This document shows positions 12,767 to 24,105 of a stretch of 64,000 nucleotides of DNA, in pieces. The notes beneath the pieces were generated by a model, which was given only the letters and a program-made list of their open reading frames with translations, was not told where the DNA came from and ran no database searches. The position numbers and the translations under genes were made by a program. Each line of letters starts with the position of its first letter. Position 1 is the stretch's first letter. This stretch comes from Bostrychus sinensis (Eukaryota; Chordata; Actinopteri; Gobiiformes; Eleotridae), in contig CM036248.1 in the NCBI GenBank assembly GCA_020698575.1, positions 23,486,229 through 23,550,228 of the forward strand, written 5' to 3'.

Positions 12767-14248
12767 TATTATTATTATTTATTTATTTATTTCAGACTCA
12801 TGATTATGGTCCATATCATTAATTAACCCCCCCCCCCCCCCCCCCTCAAAAACAAAAAAACAAAACAAACAAACAAAAAAAAACACAAAAAGATAAAAAG
12901 ATTCAGTCCATTAAGTGTGAATAAAGTCTCTTAACCCAGTGTTTCCTCAGAGCAGATGTATATCTATAACAGCTCAGTGCAGGATTAGTTAGAGTCTCTA
13001 TGACTGAGTTTTCAGACTCCTCCAGTCGTTGCATAAATGTATATATTAATTGTCTCAACAGTGCCTCACATGTGGGGATGTAAGAGTCCACAAATAATTG
13101 GCTAGCACTGTGCCACCTGGGAACCTTCAATAAGAGTCTAAAAGCATCATTGTAGGCCACAATTAGTCTACGAAGACTACTTCTTTTATAATTCCACAAG
13201 AGATGAGCTGTATACAGAGATGTACAAAAAGCTAGAAACAAAAAGCACCTCACAGGAATTGAGCACATACTAAATTTACGCATCAACATGTTTGCCTGTG
13301 CATAAAGTTTACAACACTGTCTGTGGATCTCTCTGTCATCACACCAATCATCCGTTACAAAATGTCCAAGGTATTTAACCTCTCTGCAGGCTGTAAGAGG
13401 CCTGTCACATAAATAAAACACAGGATAAATTTAAATTTTTATTTTTATCCTCTCTGCTTCTAACAATCATGATATTACTCTTAGAAGGATTGTATTTAAT
13501 GTCAAACTTGCTGCCATATTCTGAGCAGACCTTTAATAACTGCTGCATCCCAGCACTGTATGGGCTGATAATAACCAGATCATCAGCGTACATGAGATGG
13601 TTAACAGAGGATCCCACAACACAGCCTGTATTACAGCAGTTTAGTTCTCTTGATAACTGCTCAATGTACACATTAAATAAAACTGGGGAGAGAATCCCAC
13701 CTTGTCAAACACCATTACTAACATGAAAAGGGGTTGACAAGACACCGTCCCATTTAACTTGCAACAACTGATTTGAATACCAGAAGATTAGAATTTGAAC
13801 TAGATATTTTGGCACACCTCTACTCACTAATTTCATAAAAAACTTTTTATGACTGACTCTATCAAATGCCTTAGTGGCATCAATGAAGCACAAAAATACT
13901 GTGGAATTCAAATTATGGTATTTTTCAACAATTTCTTTTAATGCATAGATACACATGTCTATACCGTGCTTCTTTTTAAAGCCAAACTGATTGCTACTTG
14001 CTTGTACATACAATTCTAACCTTGTATACAATATACTCTCTAAGACTTTCGAGAGTATACAGGATAAAGCAATAGGCCTGTAATTATGTAAACTGTTTAA
14101 CTTTGCCAATTTGTCCTTAATAACAGGAACCAAAACAACAGAGGTCATTGAATCAGGAAGGATACCATGAGTTAAGAAACCAGTCAAACACATCTAGAGC
14201 AAAGGGCACAGTCTATATCTTGAGTATTTGAGCACCTCAAATACTCAA
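12767..14248 (-). mobile_element. 5'-truncated non-LTR retrotransposon (LINE) inserted in the Tc1-like element
   Basis: Minus-strand reading frames encode reverse transcriptase: a finger region with LHNYRPIALSCILSKVLES, FIDATKAFDRVSHKKF, the catalytic LMYADDLVIIS, and a long C-terminal region (KYLGHFVTDDW). The frame is broken by a stop in the expected NGVRQGGILSP motif (read NGV-stop-QGG, near 13705, consistent with CGA to TGA) and a shift near 13410. The 3' tail of AAT/AAAT units lies at the low-coordinate end, with a poly-C run at about 12826-12845 close to it. GATAT flanks both ends (12762-12766 and 14249-14253). The empty site with one GATAT is preserved at 25211-25215. Clade not assigned beyond jockey-like. 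Confidence 0.85.
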
Positions 14249-15031
14249 GATATGTTTTTGTTTATAAATTTCTCAAATTACATCAGAAACTCAAAACAAC
14301 TACATGAAGTCATAGACAACAAGTCACCTGACAAAGTCATGGAAAATTAGAGCAATAAAATAAAGTGATGATAAAAAATATAAAAAAAATATAAAATAGC
14401 ACGGGGTCATGTTTTGCCCCACTTGGTCAAATGAGCGTTAAAGAGCTGTAATTTCTAAACCCTATGTCTGACTTTGGTGTGAATACTTTATACTTTAAGC
14501 ACATATGAATTATATAACTTTGTTTTGAATATGTTTTGGTAAAAAGGCTAAAATAACACAACTTGTGAAAGTATTCAAATACTTATGGACCTAACTGTAA
14601 ATAGTATTAATATTAATATTCTATGATAGCCTATAGCCAGCCCTGCAATAGACATTTTCCCTGCAAGGTTTTTAGCTGTCATTTATCCAGTGTTGACCAG
14701 CCCTGTAGCCCAGCTAGTCAATCAGAATGTCCATTATTCCAAAGTGAGTCGGCCTTATGGGGGCATCATTTAGAACCCCTGACATATATAATATTTTAAT
14801 ATTTTAATTTGAATAGATTACTTTTGATGCTATCAGGTGACATAGATTTTCTGATTTTATTAGATTATTCTATATTGACAAACCATTTCCCATCAGCTGT
14901 CTTTTAAAGATGTTTAAAAATTGCATGTTAAGGTAAAAAGGCAACTGCTATATGAAAAGAACAGATGACTGAAGGTGGATGTGGTTAAGTGTGGTTGGAA
15001 CAATTTGAAGGTAAGAGGAGGGAGGTCAAAC

Positions 15032-15038
15032 TATATAA
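15032..15038 (+). promoter_or_regulatory. TATA box of RNase gene 1
   Basis: TATATAA lies about 55 bases before a good donor site (CAG|GTAAAT at 15091/15092) that would end a non-coding first exon. The second exon begins at 15201 after ATCAAAG, nine bases before the ATG. An intron in the 5' UTR is usual for RNase A-family genes. The same arrangement is kept in copy 2 and in the third gene. Confidence 0.75.
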
Positions 15039-15209
15039 GCCCTGAACATCTTAAAAGTGCTTCATTTCACTTCAGAACTGCCATAAAACAGGTAAATATT
15101 GATCCTCTTTGAATTTCTTCTTTTACATTATGCATTATACATTGAAAAGCTTGCAAATGTATTTTTTCTGTTTTTGTTTGTTTGTTTTTTTTAATCAAAG
15201 CAACCCAAG

Positions 15210-15686
15210 ATGATTAGACAGACTGCCTTCTTGCTGCTGATGCTGGTGTCTGTCAGTGCTTTCCTTAAAAAGAAAAAATCACTAAGTCCCTATGAGAGAT
15301 TCCAAAAATTTGATAATTCTCATATCAAAGATAAAATGCATGTCAATGAGTGTTTCGACATGCTGCAAACAAAAGGGATCAACAAAGAAAAGCTGAACTG
15401 CAAGAAGATGAACACATTTATCCAAGCGCCGATACAAGATGTCATCAAGATCTGCCAGGACGGAGAGAAACAAGAGGTCAAGAACGAGATCATGTTTAAG
15501 AGCCGTGAACTGTTTGACATCACTGTGTGCAACCTGACAATGGCTGGCAAGTTCCCCAACTGCAAGTACACTGGGGAATCAAAGAAGTCCAAAATACTCA
15601 TCAAATGTTCTGATGTAAACCTTCCAGTGCACTTTCACAATGAGGACAATTATGATGACTATGAGATAGTGCTGTGGGAAAACTGA
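15210..15686 (+). CDS. Secreted RNase A-superfamily protein (fish angiogenin/leukocyte RNase-like), copy 1
   Basis: The product has 158 residues: a signal peptide (about 1-17, MIRQTAFLLLMLVSVSA), then a mature domain starting with a KKKK patch. The RNase A signature CKKMNTFI (64-71) supplies catalytic Lys65. His38 (NSH) and His141 (PVHF) fit the other two catalytic positions, so the catalytic triad looks complete. Six cysteines (48, 64, 82, 107, 118, 133) give the three disulfides typical of fish and angiogenin-type members rather than the four of pancreatic RNase. The coding region is a single exon after a 5' UTR intron. The role is inferred as secreted ribonuclease with possible angiogenic or antimicrobial activity. 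A near-identical tandem copy lies at 26160-26639. Confidence 0.9.
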   Translation: MIRQTAFLLLMLVSVSAFLKKKKSLSPYERFQKFDNSHIKDKMHVNECFDMLQTKGINKEKLNCKKMNTFIQAPIQDVIKICQDGEKQEVKNEIMFKSRELFDITVCNLTMAGKFPNCKYTGESKKSKILIKCSDVNLPVHFHNEDNYDDYEIVLWEN

Positions 15687-15976
15687 TTTCAAAATACTGA
15701 CAGAGCAATACATAAAAAAAAAGTAAAAAAAAAAAGTGCTTTGAGACTTTGAGCTTGATAGATGAAAGTAGACTTGACAATGCTATACCACATGTAGGCT
15801 GTGTGTCATTCTGATCAGAAGCTTGTGGCTAGAAAAGCAGCTATAAATAGTTGTGAGAAACTGACGCGAGTTTTATCTAAATGATTATTTGCTTTTTAAC
15901 TGTTGGACAGACATTGTGACCAATTAGTATTTTGCTTTGAAACATATGCATGAATTGTAACCAGAGGACATGTCTT

Positions 15977-15982
15977 AATAAA
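15977..15982 (+). terminator. Polyadenylation signal of RNase gene 1
   Basis: AATAAA lies about 290 bases after the stop codon of RNase gene 1. The equivalent signal is conserved in copy 2 at 26919-26924. Confidence 0.75.
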
Positions 15983-16429
15983 GAAATGATTAGATGCATT
16001 TAAATCAAAACTCTAGTTGTTGTTCTTGTTTTATTAGTGTTTTTAGTGTTGAAGATGTTCTTCAAGGTAACCCCATATTGTCTATTAATTATTAGTCAGA
16101 TTAGCACACTGAATTAAAATAAAATGATCTTTGTGATCACTACAAGAAAATATTAAAAAGGAAACATTCGTTATTTGATCAAAGATTTTGCATGCAGCAA
16201 ATTATGCTTATCTGAAGTTTTCTACAGTTTTGTCTATTAATGATAAAACTATTTTCTAATTAATTCTTAAGAAGCCAAAATAATATATTCCAGATGTAAC
16301 ATAGAAGCAAACTTTTCAAAGCTTTTGTCTTTAATGGTCTGGGCACTCTTAAAAGAATGTGTTAAAATCCTACACATTTTTGGGTTACAGCCTCCAACTC
16401 ATGTTGTGTTAAATTAATCCATAGATGGG

Positions 16430-16765
16430 AATGGGAATGGGATTTATATAGCGCTTTACCTATGACACAAGTCATCCAAAGAGCTTTATACAGAAGGGAA
16501 GGGTATTTCATTCACTCCATAGTCAGTGGTGGTAAGCTTTGTTTTGTAGCCACAGTTTCCCCTTGGGTAGACAGAAGCGGTTGCACACATCTGCACCAAC
16601 AGACCGTCCGGCCACCACCAACCACTCACTCACTCACACCGGCTTCCTGGTGTTCCCCAGCAGTCTCCCATCCAGGTACTGACCAGGCCCTACCCTGCTT
16701 AGCTTCTGAGGTCTGACTGGATTGGGCATCCACAAGGCGGTATGGTCTACACAAGTGTTATACAC
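16430..16765 (-). mobile_element. 5S rRNA-derived SINE (SINE3-like), copy 1
   Basis: Positions 16654-16748, read on the minus strand, match the body of vertebrate 5S rRNA: GGAAGCTAAGCAGGGT-like, GGCCTGGTCAGTACCTGG and ATGGGAGAC blocks in the right order, with several mismatches. The opposite end (16430-16500) is the 'tttatatagcgctttac' tail common to fish SINEs and LINEs. This is a retroposed element, not a working 5S gene. It is duplicated at about 29473-29808. Confidence 0.75.
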
Positions 16766-17559
16766 CAGATGTGTTAAAATCATTATCCAATTATGCTGCG
16801 CTGCTTTATTAAAATTATACCAACAACAGTTTTGAACAGTTTGAACTGTTGAATTTTACAGTAAATGGTCCTTATCCATATAATGTTACATTTTAAAAGA
16901 TTTTTATTTATTTATTTATTTATTTTTAGCTGAGAGAATCAGAGAACATGAGTCACCTCAGCATAATGGGAAAAAAAAAATCACTGTGTAGACTGACCCG
17001 AGACACCAGCAGCAAATGCACATGCTAGTCTTAGACTGGAAAAACTGTCATCTTTAGAGCAATATAAGCTGATGTAAACAAAAAAGAAAACTGAATTTTG
17101 TGTATTTGTCCAGTTGGTGCATGAGTCATGTATATCACAGTTCCTCTGAGTCATGATTGGACCACGACTGATATTCACTGGGGTATGTTATATAGTAGTA
17201 TTGAGTCTGTAGTTGACTCTCAGAAACAAACTGTATGGAATTTGGTGACTAGTGATTGGTCACACTGTGCCGACGCTTCAAAGTGCGTGTCGAGTAATCC
17301 AGGAAGTATCTCAGTGAAGCGTGTATCAAGGTTTGTGTCATTTGCAGTGAGTGACATCACTGAAACCTCGTAAAACCTCACTATGTGAAGCAGTTCATGA
17401 AGTGGTTTGACTTTTCGCTCATTGTATTAAAGCCCAAGGAATCACTTTATGTATGTATGTAATGGTTGTGTGTGTGGACCCCAGGAACAATAGTCTTTAC
17501 TGTGGTAAGGACTAATGGAGATCAACAATAAACAATAAATAAACAATAAACTTTACAGG

Positions 17560-18260
17560 AGGGAGGTGGACCGCCTGGTGTCCTGGTGCAGCCACAACAA
17601 CCTGGAGGTGTATGCCCAGAAGACAGTGAAGATGATTGTAGACTTTTGGAAAGTCTCAGCCTCACTCGCCCCAGTCACCCTGACACACACCCCCATCACC
17701 ACTGTGGACTGCTTTCACTTCCTGGGCACCACCTTCACCCAGGACCATCAGCTCCCTCATCAAGAAGGCCCAGCAGAGGATGTTCTTCCGGCAGCAGCTG
17801 AAGAAATTCAACCTGCCAGCTAAGCTGATGGTGCAGTTCTACACTGCCATCACTGAGTCCATCCTTACCTCCTCCACCATGGGGACAGACACAGACTGCA
17901 GCGCATCATGCGTTCTGCTGGGAAGGTGATCAGCTGCAGCCTCCCATCTCTTCATGACCTGTACATCTCCAGGACTCTGGAGCGTGCAGGTCGGATCACA
18001 ACAGACCGTTCTCATCCTGGACATGGACTCCTTGAGCCTCTCCCCTCAGGCAGAAGGCTAAGGTCCATTCGGACCAGAACCTCCCGTCACAAGAACAGTT
18101 TCTTCCCCTCTGCTGTGGGACTCATAAACACTGGATAACCCAACTGCTGTTGTCACAAATGTAACTTTATCCGCCCGCTCTTTTGCACTGTTTACATCTG
18201 ATTGTATAAACTTATCTGGTACCTGTTTGTATTCATCTGTATAGTCATAGTCCCTGTTTA
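17560..18260 (+). mobile_element. LINE fragment: C-terminal reverse-transcriptase region, copy 1
   Basis: The fragment encodes VDRLVSWCSHNNLEVYAQKT, FLGTTF, KKAQQRMFFRQQLKKFNLP, ESILTSSTM, LPSLHDLYISRTLERAG and, near the end, SGRRLRSIRTRTSRHKNSFF. These blocks are in several frames and are typical of the C-terminal part of fish non-LTR polymerases. No catalytic core is present. Sequence after 18140 is AT-rich 3' end. It is duplicated at about 30595-31295. Confidence 0.75.
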
Positions 18261-18399
18261 GATTTTATATTGTTATGCTATTTTGTGAATATACATAACT
18301 TAAACACATTTTGTTTATAACTGTATATTTTGTAAATTTAAATTAGTCAGTTTATAGCATATTTTATTTTACTTTTTCCTATTGTATCCTGCATGTGTA

Positions 18400-18441
18400 T
18401 TTATTATGATTATGATTATGATTATGATTATGATTATGATG

Positions 18442-18474
<33 letters not shown>
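18400..18474 (+). repeat. (ATTATG)n/(ATT)n microsatellite, copy 1
   Basis: Six-base units grade into ATT units. The counterpart at 31436-31496 is shorter and interrupted, showing repeat-length change since the duplication. Confidence 0.9.
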
Positions 18475-18794
18475 GGCTACGTTACTTATTTTTTTTTAAT
18501 TTTATGTTTGCACCAAGGACCAAAGAAAAGCCTTAGTGATGTGAATCTTTCACTTACTATGGCAAAATATGATTTTGATTCACTATTCGTCAGTAGTTTT
18601 GGAGTTTTGAGAGTTCATGGAGTGACGTATTGGTTAATTTTGGTGCTAGAGTTTAAATGGAACCTTCAAAGAAAATAAAATGTAGGCTATTAAAAGTTTT
18701 CAATAAGTTCTAAATACAAATGAATAAAGTGTCCCTCTTCAACAGTTGCACTGGTGGTACGCCACTACATTAAGGAAATTGTCTCTGAGTATTA

Positions 18795-18875
18795 AGATGT
18801 TTGGCTTAAATGGTAAAGTGCTCTTCTGGCACAGAGACACCAGGGTTTAAACCTCACCTGTCACCTCAATGGTTA
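18795..18875 (+). mobile_element. tRNA-like SINE head remnant
   Basis: A box A-like TGGCTTAAATGG is followed about 50 bases later by a box B-like GGTTTAAACCTC. This is tRNA-derived SINE structure rather than a functional tRNA, since no acceptor-stem pairing is evident. The copy 2 counterpart is truncated: it jumps from the box A region to sequence equivalent to about 19105. Confidence 0.4.
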
Positions 18876-19832
18876 CCCCGGCACTGGAGGGGGGTATTTT
18901 ACTGCTTTGGGACACAAAAATGTTATCAAGTTAGATTTTTATTCAAGAATTTTTTTTTTCTACAGTGCTTGGGCTGAGCCTGCTTTCAAAATGTATTCAG
19001 CTTCACTCAGCTTCACCCCAAAACCATGGGGATCATGTTGATACTACTACAATCACTCTGTCGGTTTTACATTTTTTTGTCCACTTGATGGCGCAGTGGA
19101 GCAAAAGATGCACATTGACGCATCACCCACAAGTGAACCAATGGGTTGCAATGCTTAAATTCTTCATGGGGCTTCATCTCGCCATCATTATTGTCTGTGG
19201 TGAAAAATATTACTTCAATTGCAAGTCAGATGTGCTGCCCACTACACCACAGAGGACAAAAACTACTTTTACTTCCCTAGACAATTTAAAGTTTTACTCA
19301 ATTAAAAGTAAAAGTATGTTTTACAAAATGTACTCAGAAAGTACTTTTTCTTAAAAAAAAATGACTTATTATTAGTAATTTGCTTGAGTAAAAGTATCTA
19401 GTTACTGTCCACCACTGACTATTGCTGACATAATTATTTTAGTATTATGGCTAAAGTATCATTCAAGAACAAGTAAAGTTTACAATCAATGGCCATTCAA
19501 CAATGGGAGTGAGTGCATTCAAATGTGCTCATTGTATCTTCAGGACATTAGGCCATGTGTGGCATTGTTCACCAGTGTCATGCAGTGCTGAGTGTGATTT
19601 TTTAACACATCATTGTGGTGAAATATTTAACACACATAATGTGTTAAATATGGCGACACAGTGAATGTGTTGAAAATGACACATTTTGTGTTGTCCTTAT
19701 CTAGACACAGAGGTTAAAATCCAACACATTGTGTGTTATTTTTAACACACGTTTTAAAAATGAAAGTGACAAAACCATGCTCCAGATAAAATGTTTACTA
19801 CATCATTCTCATGATAAACCATGTTCTCAGGG
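18876..19832. other. Non-coding spacer with MITE-like remnants, copy 1
   Basis: No gene is recognised. The segment near 19255-19420 ends in 'actgtccaccactgac', resembling the ends of a common fish MITE also seen at 38932-39348. A segment at about 19594-19755 has repeated TGTGTTAAA-type motifs and is mostly missing from copy 2. Confidence 0.45.
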
Positions 19833-22800
19833 CCGTTCAGATGACAATGCGTTTTGTTGAATCCGCAAAGTTTTGATTGCGGTGTTACCTTACGTTTACA
19901 CCAAGATAGGGTTTCTGTTTTCCGAATCAACAAAGGTTTGAAAACGCTGGAAGAGGTGTTTTGGTTTCACAGCAGGAGCCACTCAGAGCCGCTACGCTCT
20001 CGTAACTGTGAAAACACCGTACTCACTGCGTACTCACTGAAACAGTGATTGGCTGACTGCCAGGAGCATGTCAGCTGACCCACGAGTGCAAAATACAAGG
20101 CTTTTAATAATAATAATAAATTTTATTTATAATGCACTTTACATTTGACTCCAAATCTCAAAGTGCTACAGAGTAAAAACAGCAACAACAACAGCAATAC
20201 ATTACAATTTAAAATTTTAAAAGAAAATAGACATTAAAACAGACTGGATAAAAAGGAAGATTTTAAGTCTTTTCTTAAAAGCATCCACCGTCTGTGGAGC
20301 CCTGAGATGGTCTGGTAGGGCATTCCACAGACGGGGAGCAGCTGCCTCAATGGCCGTGTCTCCCATAGTCTTGAGCCGTGTCCTGGGCGGGACCAGACGA
20401 TGGTGTTGGCCTGACCGGGTCCTGGCTGAGGTGTGTAGTGTGAGCAGTTCTGTGAGGTAAGTGGGGGCCTCACCGTGCAGACAGTGATGGGTGTGTAGGA
20501 GGGTCTTGTACTCAATACGGAGGTGAACAGGAAGCCAGTGCAGGGTCTGAAGGATGGGGGTGATGTGCTCGTGTTTCCGCACTCCCATCAGGACCCTGGC
20601 AGCGCTGTTCTGTACATACTGGAGCTTTTGAATGCTCCTGCCAGGGACCCAGATGAGGAGTGCGTTACAGTAGTCCAGCCTGGAGGAGACAAAGGCATGG
20701 ACGAGCTTCTCTGCAGCCGGAAGGGAAAGAGAGGAACGGAGTTTGGAAATATTACGGAGGTGAAAGAAGGAAGTTTTGCAGATGTGGGAGACATGATTGT
20801 CAAAGGTGAGGTGGGGGTCAAACTTCACCCCAAGGTTGGTGACAGAGGGAGAGAGGGGAATGTTGTGGCCAAAAAGTGAAATGGAGGTGATGGGGAAGGA
20901 GAGAAGTTGTTTAGAGGTACCAGTTTGAATGACTTTGTTTTTTGAGCCATTCAGCTGCAGGAAGTTTTGACTCATCCATGACCTTATCTCCTCCAGACAG
21001 GAGCTGAGGCGGTTGACAGTGGCAGAGGGGGACCCAGAAGGAGTGACTTTGAGGTAGAGTTGTGTGTCGTCAGCATAGCAATGGAAATTAATTCCATGCC
21101 TGCTGACGACACACCCGAGGGGAAGCATATAGATGGTGAAAAGGGTTGGGCCGAGTAAGGAGCCCTGGGGAACCCCACAGGTGACAGTGTGGGGTCTGGA
21201 TTTAGCGTCTCCCAGGACCACGTACTCGGTCCTTTCAGTGAGGTAGGAGTGGAACCAGTGAAGGGCAGTGTCAGAGAGGGCCAATGTAGTGCTGGAGACG
21301 GTGGAGGAGAATGTTGTGGTCAATGGTGTCGAAGGCAGCAGAGAGGTCGAGAAGAATGAGGAGGGATGTGGATCCGGAGTCAGAAGTCATCAGCAGGTCG
21401 CTGGTGACTCTGATAAGAGCTGTTTCTGTGCTGTGGCATGGGCGAAAACCAGATTGGAATTTTTCATATAGACTGATTTTGGATATGAATGGGAGGTTTG
21501 AGATGAGGCGAGTTTGACAGCGGTTCGGGGTCCAGAGTGGGTTTTTTGAGAAGAGGTTTGATGAGAGCTGTTTTAAGGGGGGGTTGGAATGTTGCCTGCT
21601 TCAAAAGATAAGTTTATCATTTTGGTTATAAGGAGACTAATTGATTGGGCATGATTTTTAAGCAGAGGAGAGGGAAGGGGTCCAGGGAGCAAGTAGACGT
21701 TTTTGAAGTGCGGATAATCTTCTCGACCTCCTGCTGCGTGGTGAGGGAAAAGTTTAAGTGTTGTTGTGTGATAGGTGTTTTTGGGATATCATAAATGGAG
21801 ATGTGTGGAAGTGAGAGAGAAGAACGGATATTATCAATTATGGATGTGAAAAAATCAAGAAACAGGTTGCAGTTTCCAACTGTTGGGGTGTAGTATGAGG
21901 AGATCTGTGGTGAAAGGAGATGTTTAATGGTGGAGAAGAGTTTTTTTGAGTTACCTGGGTTATTATTGATGATTGTAGAGTAGTGTTCTGACCTAGCAGC
22001 AGTAAGAGCTTTTGCATAATACCGCTGATGTTCCCGGTAGGCCAACTTATGCACCGTCAGGCCAGATGTTTTGCAGGCACGCTCCAGGACACGGCCAGAC
22101 CTTTTCATGTCCCTGAGGTTCTTAGTATACCAGGGGGCTGAACAGGTAAAAGTAACAGTCCGGGGTTTTAATGGAGCATGAATGTACAGGATGAAACTGA
22201 GGCTATTGTTGTAGTAGTCCACGAGGTCCGAAACTGATGAGTGTGGAGGGTTTGAAAGAGACTGAGGGTCCTGAATGAAGGCAATAGAGTCAATGTTCTT
22301 GATATTCCTGAAAGTCATGTGTCGTTTTGGTTTGGTGAAATGAGAGGACAGGGGTATTTTGATTGTGATTGCCTGGTGGTCAGAGGCACCAATGTCATAA
22401 ATATGAAGATCTGTGATGGGGAGGGAATCAGTGATGACTGAATGATTGAAATCAGAGGTGAGTTTGTTTTTGGGAGAGTCCATGTGGATGTTGAAGTCAC
22501 CAATGATCAGGATGTTTGTGTATGATGTGCAGAGTGAAATGAGAAAATCATGTATGTCAGAGATGAATGTTGGCTGTGGTTTTGGGGGTCGATAAATGAG
22601 TGCTATTGTTGCAGAAAATGGGTGTTTGCATTTAAAAACCAAGCTTTCAAAGGAACAAAAATGTGGGACAGACAAAGGGGACAGATCTATATTGCTGCAG
22701 TGTAAAACAGCAAGCCCCCCACCTCGGCCAGTTGTACGGGCCTTATCCAGGTACAAGTACCCTGGAGGGCAGGCCTCATTGAGGGAAAACCTCAGGTTGT

Positions 22801-23519
22801 TGTCACGTCTCTGTGAGGCACAGAAGGTCTATCTCCTTTTCCAAAATGTGGTCATGAATAAGTCCGGATTTATTGGAGAGTGACTGAACATTTAGTTGTT
22901 CAAGTGTGATGTGTGTTTTAGAATCCAGTTTGTTTAGAGGGCGGAGAATGCTGTAATCCACTCCGGGTTTTCCGATAGGCTGGGGATTCCCAGGTCTATC
23001 TGTGTCCGAAGTGGCGGTGCTCTGATGATGTTGCAGTTGATGACGCAGCTGTTGTGCGACAGGACGCGCTGCGGACCAGTGTGATGTTATGGAGGAGCCG
23101 CGATTGCTGAGTTTAGGCAAAACAAACCAGCGACCCGATCCCCTGTGGATGTAAAGTGGTCGGCGCGGTAGGTCCAGTTGTTGTAACGGAGATGCCTCAT
23201 ACATTCATATTTAATCCAGTAACTGTCAGTAATATCTGTATGAGTAATTACTTTTATGAGAGACTTTTTGAGAATGGCTCCAGAAAACCGCAAGATCCTA
23301 ATGTAGTTGGAAAGTTACAGACCAGAGCTATCACTTCCTCTGCTGTTTACGCTCTGTGTGGTGTAGAGCTTTTGCGGGGCCCACAGTGCCATTTGCTGGC
23401 CAAACACAAATACTACAGTTTATAGTTGTTTTCCTTATACCTCAGTGTTTTCGTGTAAATGCAAATTGGAGGCAGCATGACTGTTGCGTTTTCCTGGGCA
23501 GCATTGTTATGTAAAAAGG
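19833..23519. mobile_element. Possible TIR element flanking the L2 insertion, copy 1
   Basis: The left end has AGGGCCGTTCAGATGACAATGC. The right end, reverse-complemented, has AGGGCC and ACAATGC with similar spacing, followed by a GCGTTTT-like motif. This suggests a non-autonomous DNA transposon later split by the L2 LINE. In copy 2 the same outer sequence (about 32427-46187) is split by the DIRS and the retrovirus. No clear target-site duplication was found, so the call is tentative. Confidence 0.35.
20106..23191 (-). mobile_element. L2-type LINE, nearly full-length ORF2, inactivated
   Basis: The element is on the minus strand, with its 3' end (ATT repeats) at 20106. In order it shows an N-terminal start of the endonuclease (LNVQSLSNKSGLIHDHI, near 22820), endonuclease motifs GDFNIH and SDHQAI (21626-22756), RT fingers (SGFRPCHSTETALI, LLDLSAAFDTIDH, near 21320-21450), the catalytic CYADDTQLY and the L2-type C terminus (RLDYCNALL, LQTLHWLPV). 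The three long frames are not all in phase, so at least two frameshifts inactivate it. The empty site is intact in copy 2 (near 45851), so it inserted after the tandem duplication. Target duplication is 0-1 base. Confidence 0.9.
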
Positions 23520-24105
23520 CCCTCAGTCTTCATCCATGAACATTAAGATTATTTTATTTTGTTACTGGATACTAATGTTTTAGGCATGAAAGTAGCAGAC
23601 AAACAGAAATCAGTCTGCTGCTCTCAGATGTTGGCAAAAGTATTAGTATTTTACAACTTTAAACAGAAACACAAAAATCCAAGTCCACAATGCCTATGCA
23701 GCATTTCAGGTTTCCAGTAAAAGTGCAATCTAACACAAGTTCCTCTTTCATTTTTTCTCAGCTTAAAAAGAAAACGCTATTGTCCTAAAAAGGGGAACAA
23801 GCCTCTCAGCCAGGCCTTTATATGTGGAAACCAGTTTTACTCAAACATCAAAACATGATATTTCACTAGGTCTGCTATGTATGTTATTATTTCCAAAACA
23901 TCATCTCAAATGTTATTAGGAAATGTATCTGGTAGATCCTAACATTTGTGAGTTCACAAACTCATGAAAATCTGTCTTGTTAGGCTTTCACACTGCTGCT
24001 GATTCAGACAAATGGAGTGGCAGCATTTCCACGAGTGGGAATGTTTTAGGTTTGGCTATGAGCAAAACATGGCGACTTTAAAAAAAAGTAGTGTATGCTG
24101 GTATA
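23520..24105. other. AT-rich non-coding spacer, copy 1
   Basis: No gene or clear repeat is seen. It is matched in copy 2 at about 46188-46679 and 47604-47685, with the hAT element inserted there. Confidence 0.5.

Larger units (their letters stand above)
11414..14597 (-). mobile_element. Tc1-like transposon, decayed, interrupted by a LINE
   Basis: The left end reads CAGTTGGGTCCATAAGTAG after a TA at 11412. The right end is its inverted counterpart (acttatggacctaactg) followed by TA at 14598, giving terminal inverted repeats and a TA target site as expected for Tc1/mariner elements. A broken transposase lies inside on the minus strand. A LINE is inserted at 12767-14248. Sequence from 12359 onward is part of the tandem duplication and recurs at 24808-25555. 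An 18-bp perfect palindrome, GGGGTCATTAATGACCCC, lies at 12744-12761. Confidence 0.85.

Noticed and set aside
16654..16748. Functional 5S rRNA gene
   Set aside because: Several mismatches, a SINE/LINE-type tail and location in a duplicated repeat indicate a retroposon.
20523..20879. Plus-strand frame of 118 codons
   Set aside because: It is antisense to the L2 reverse transcriptase and has no independent support.
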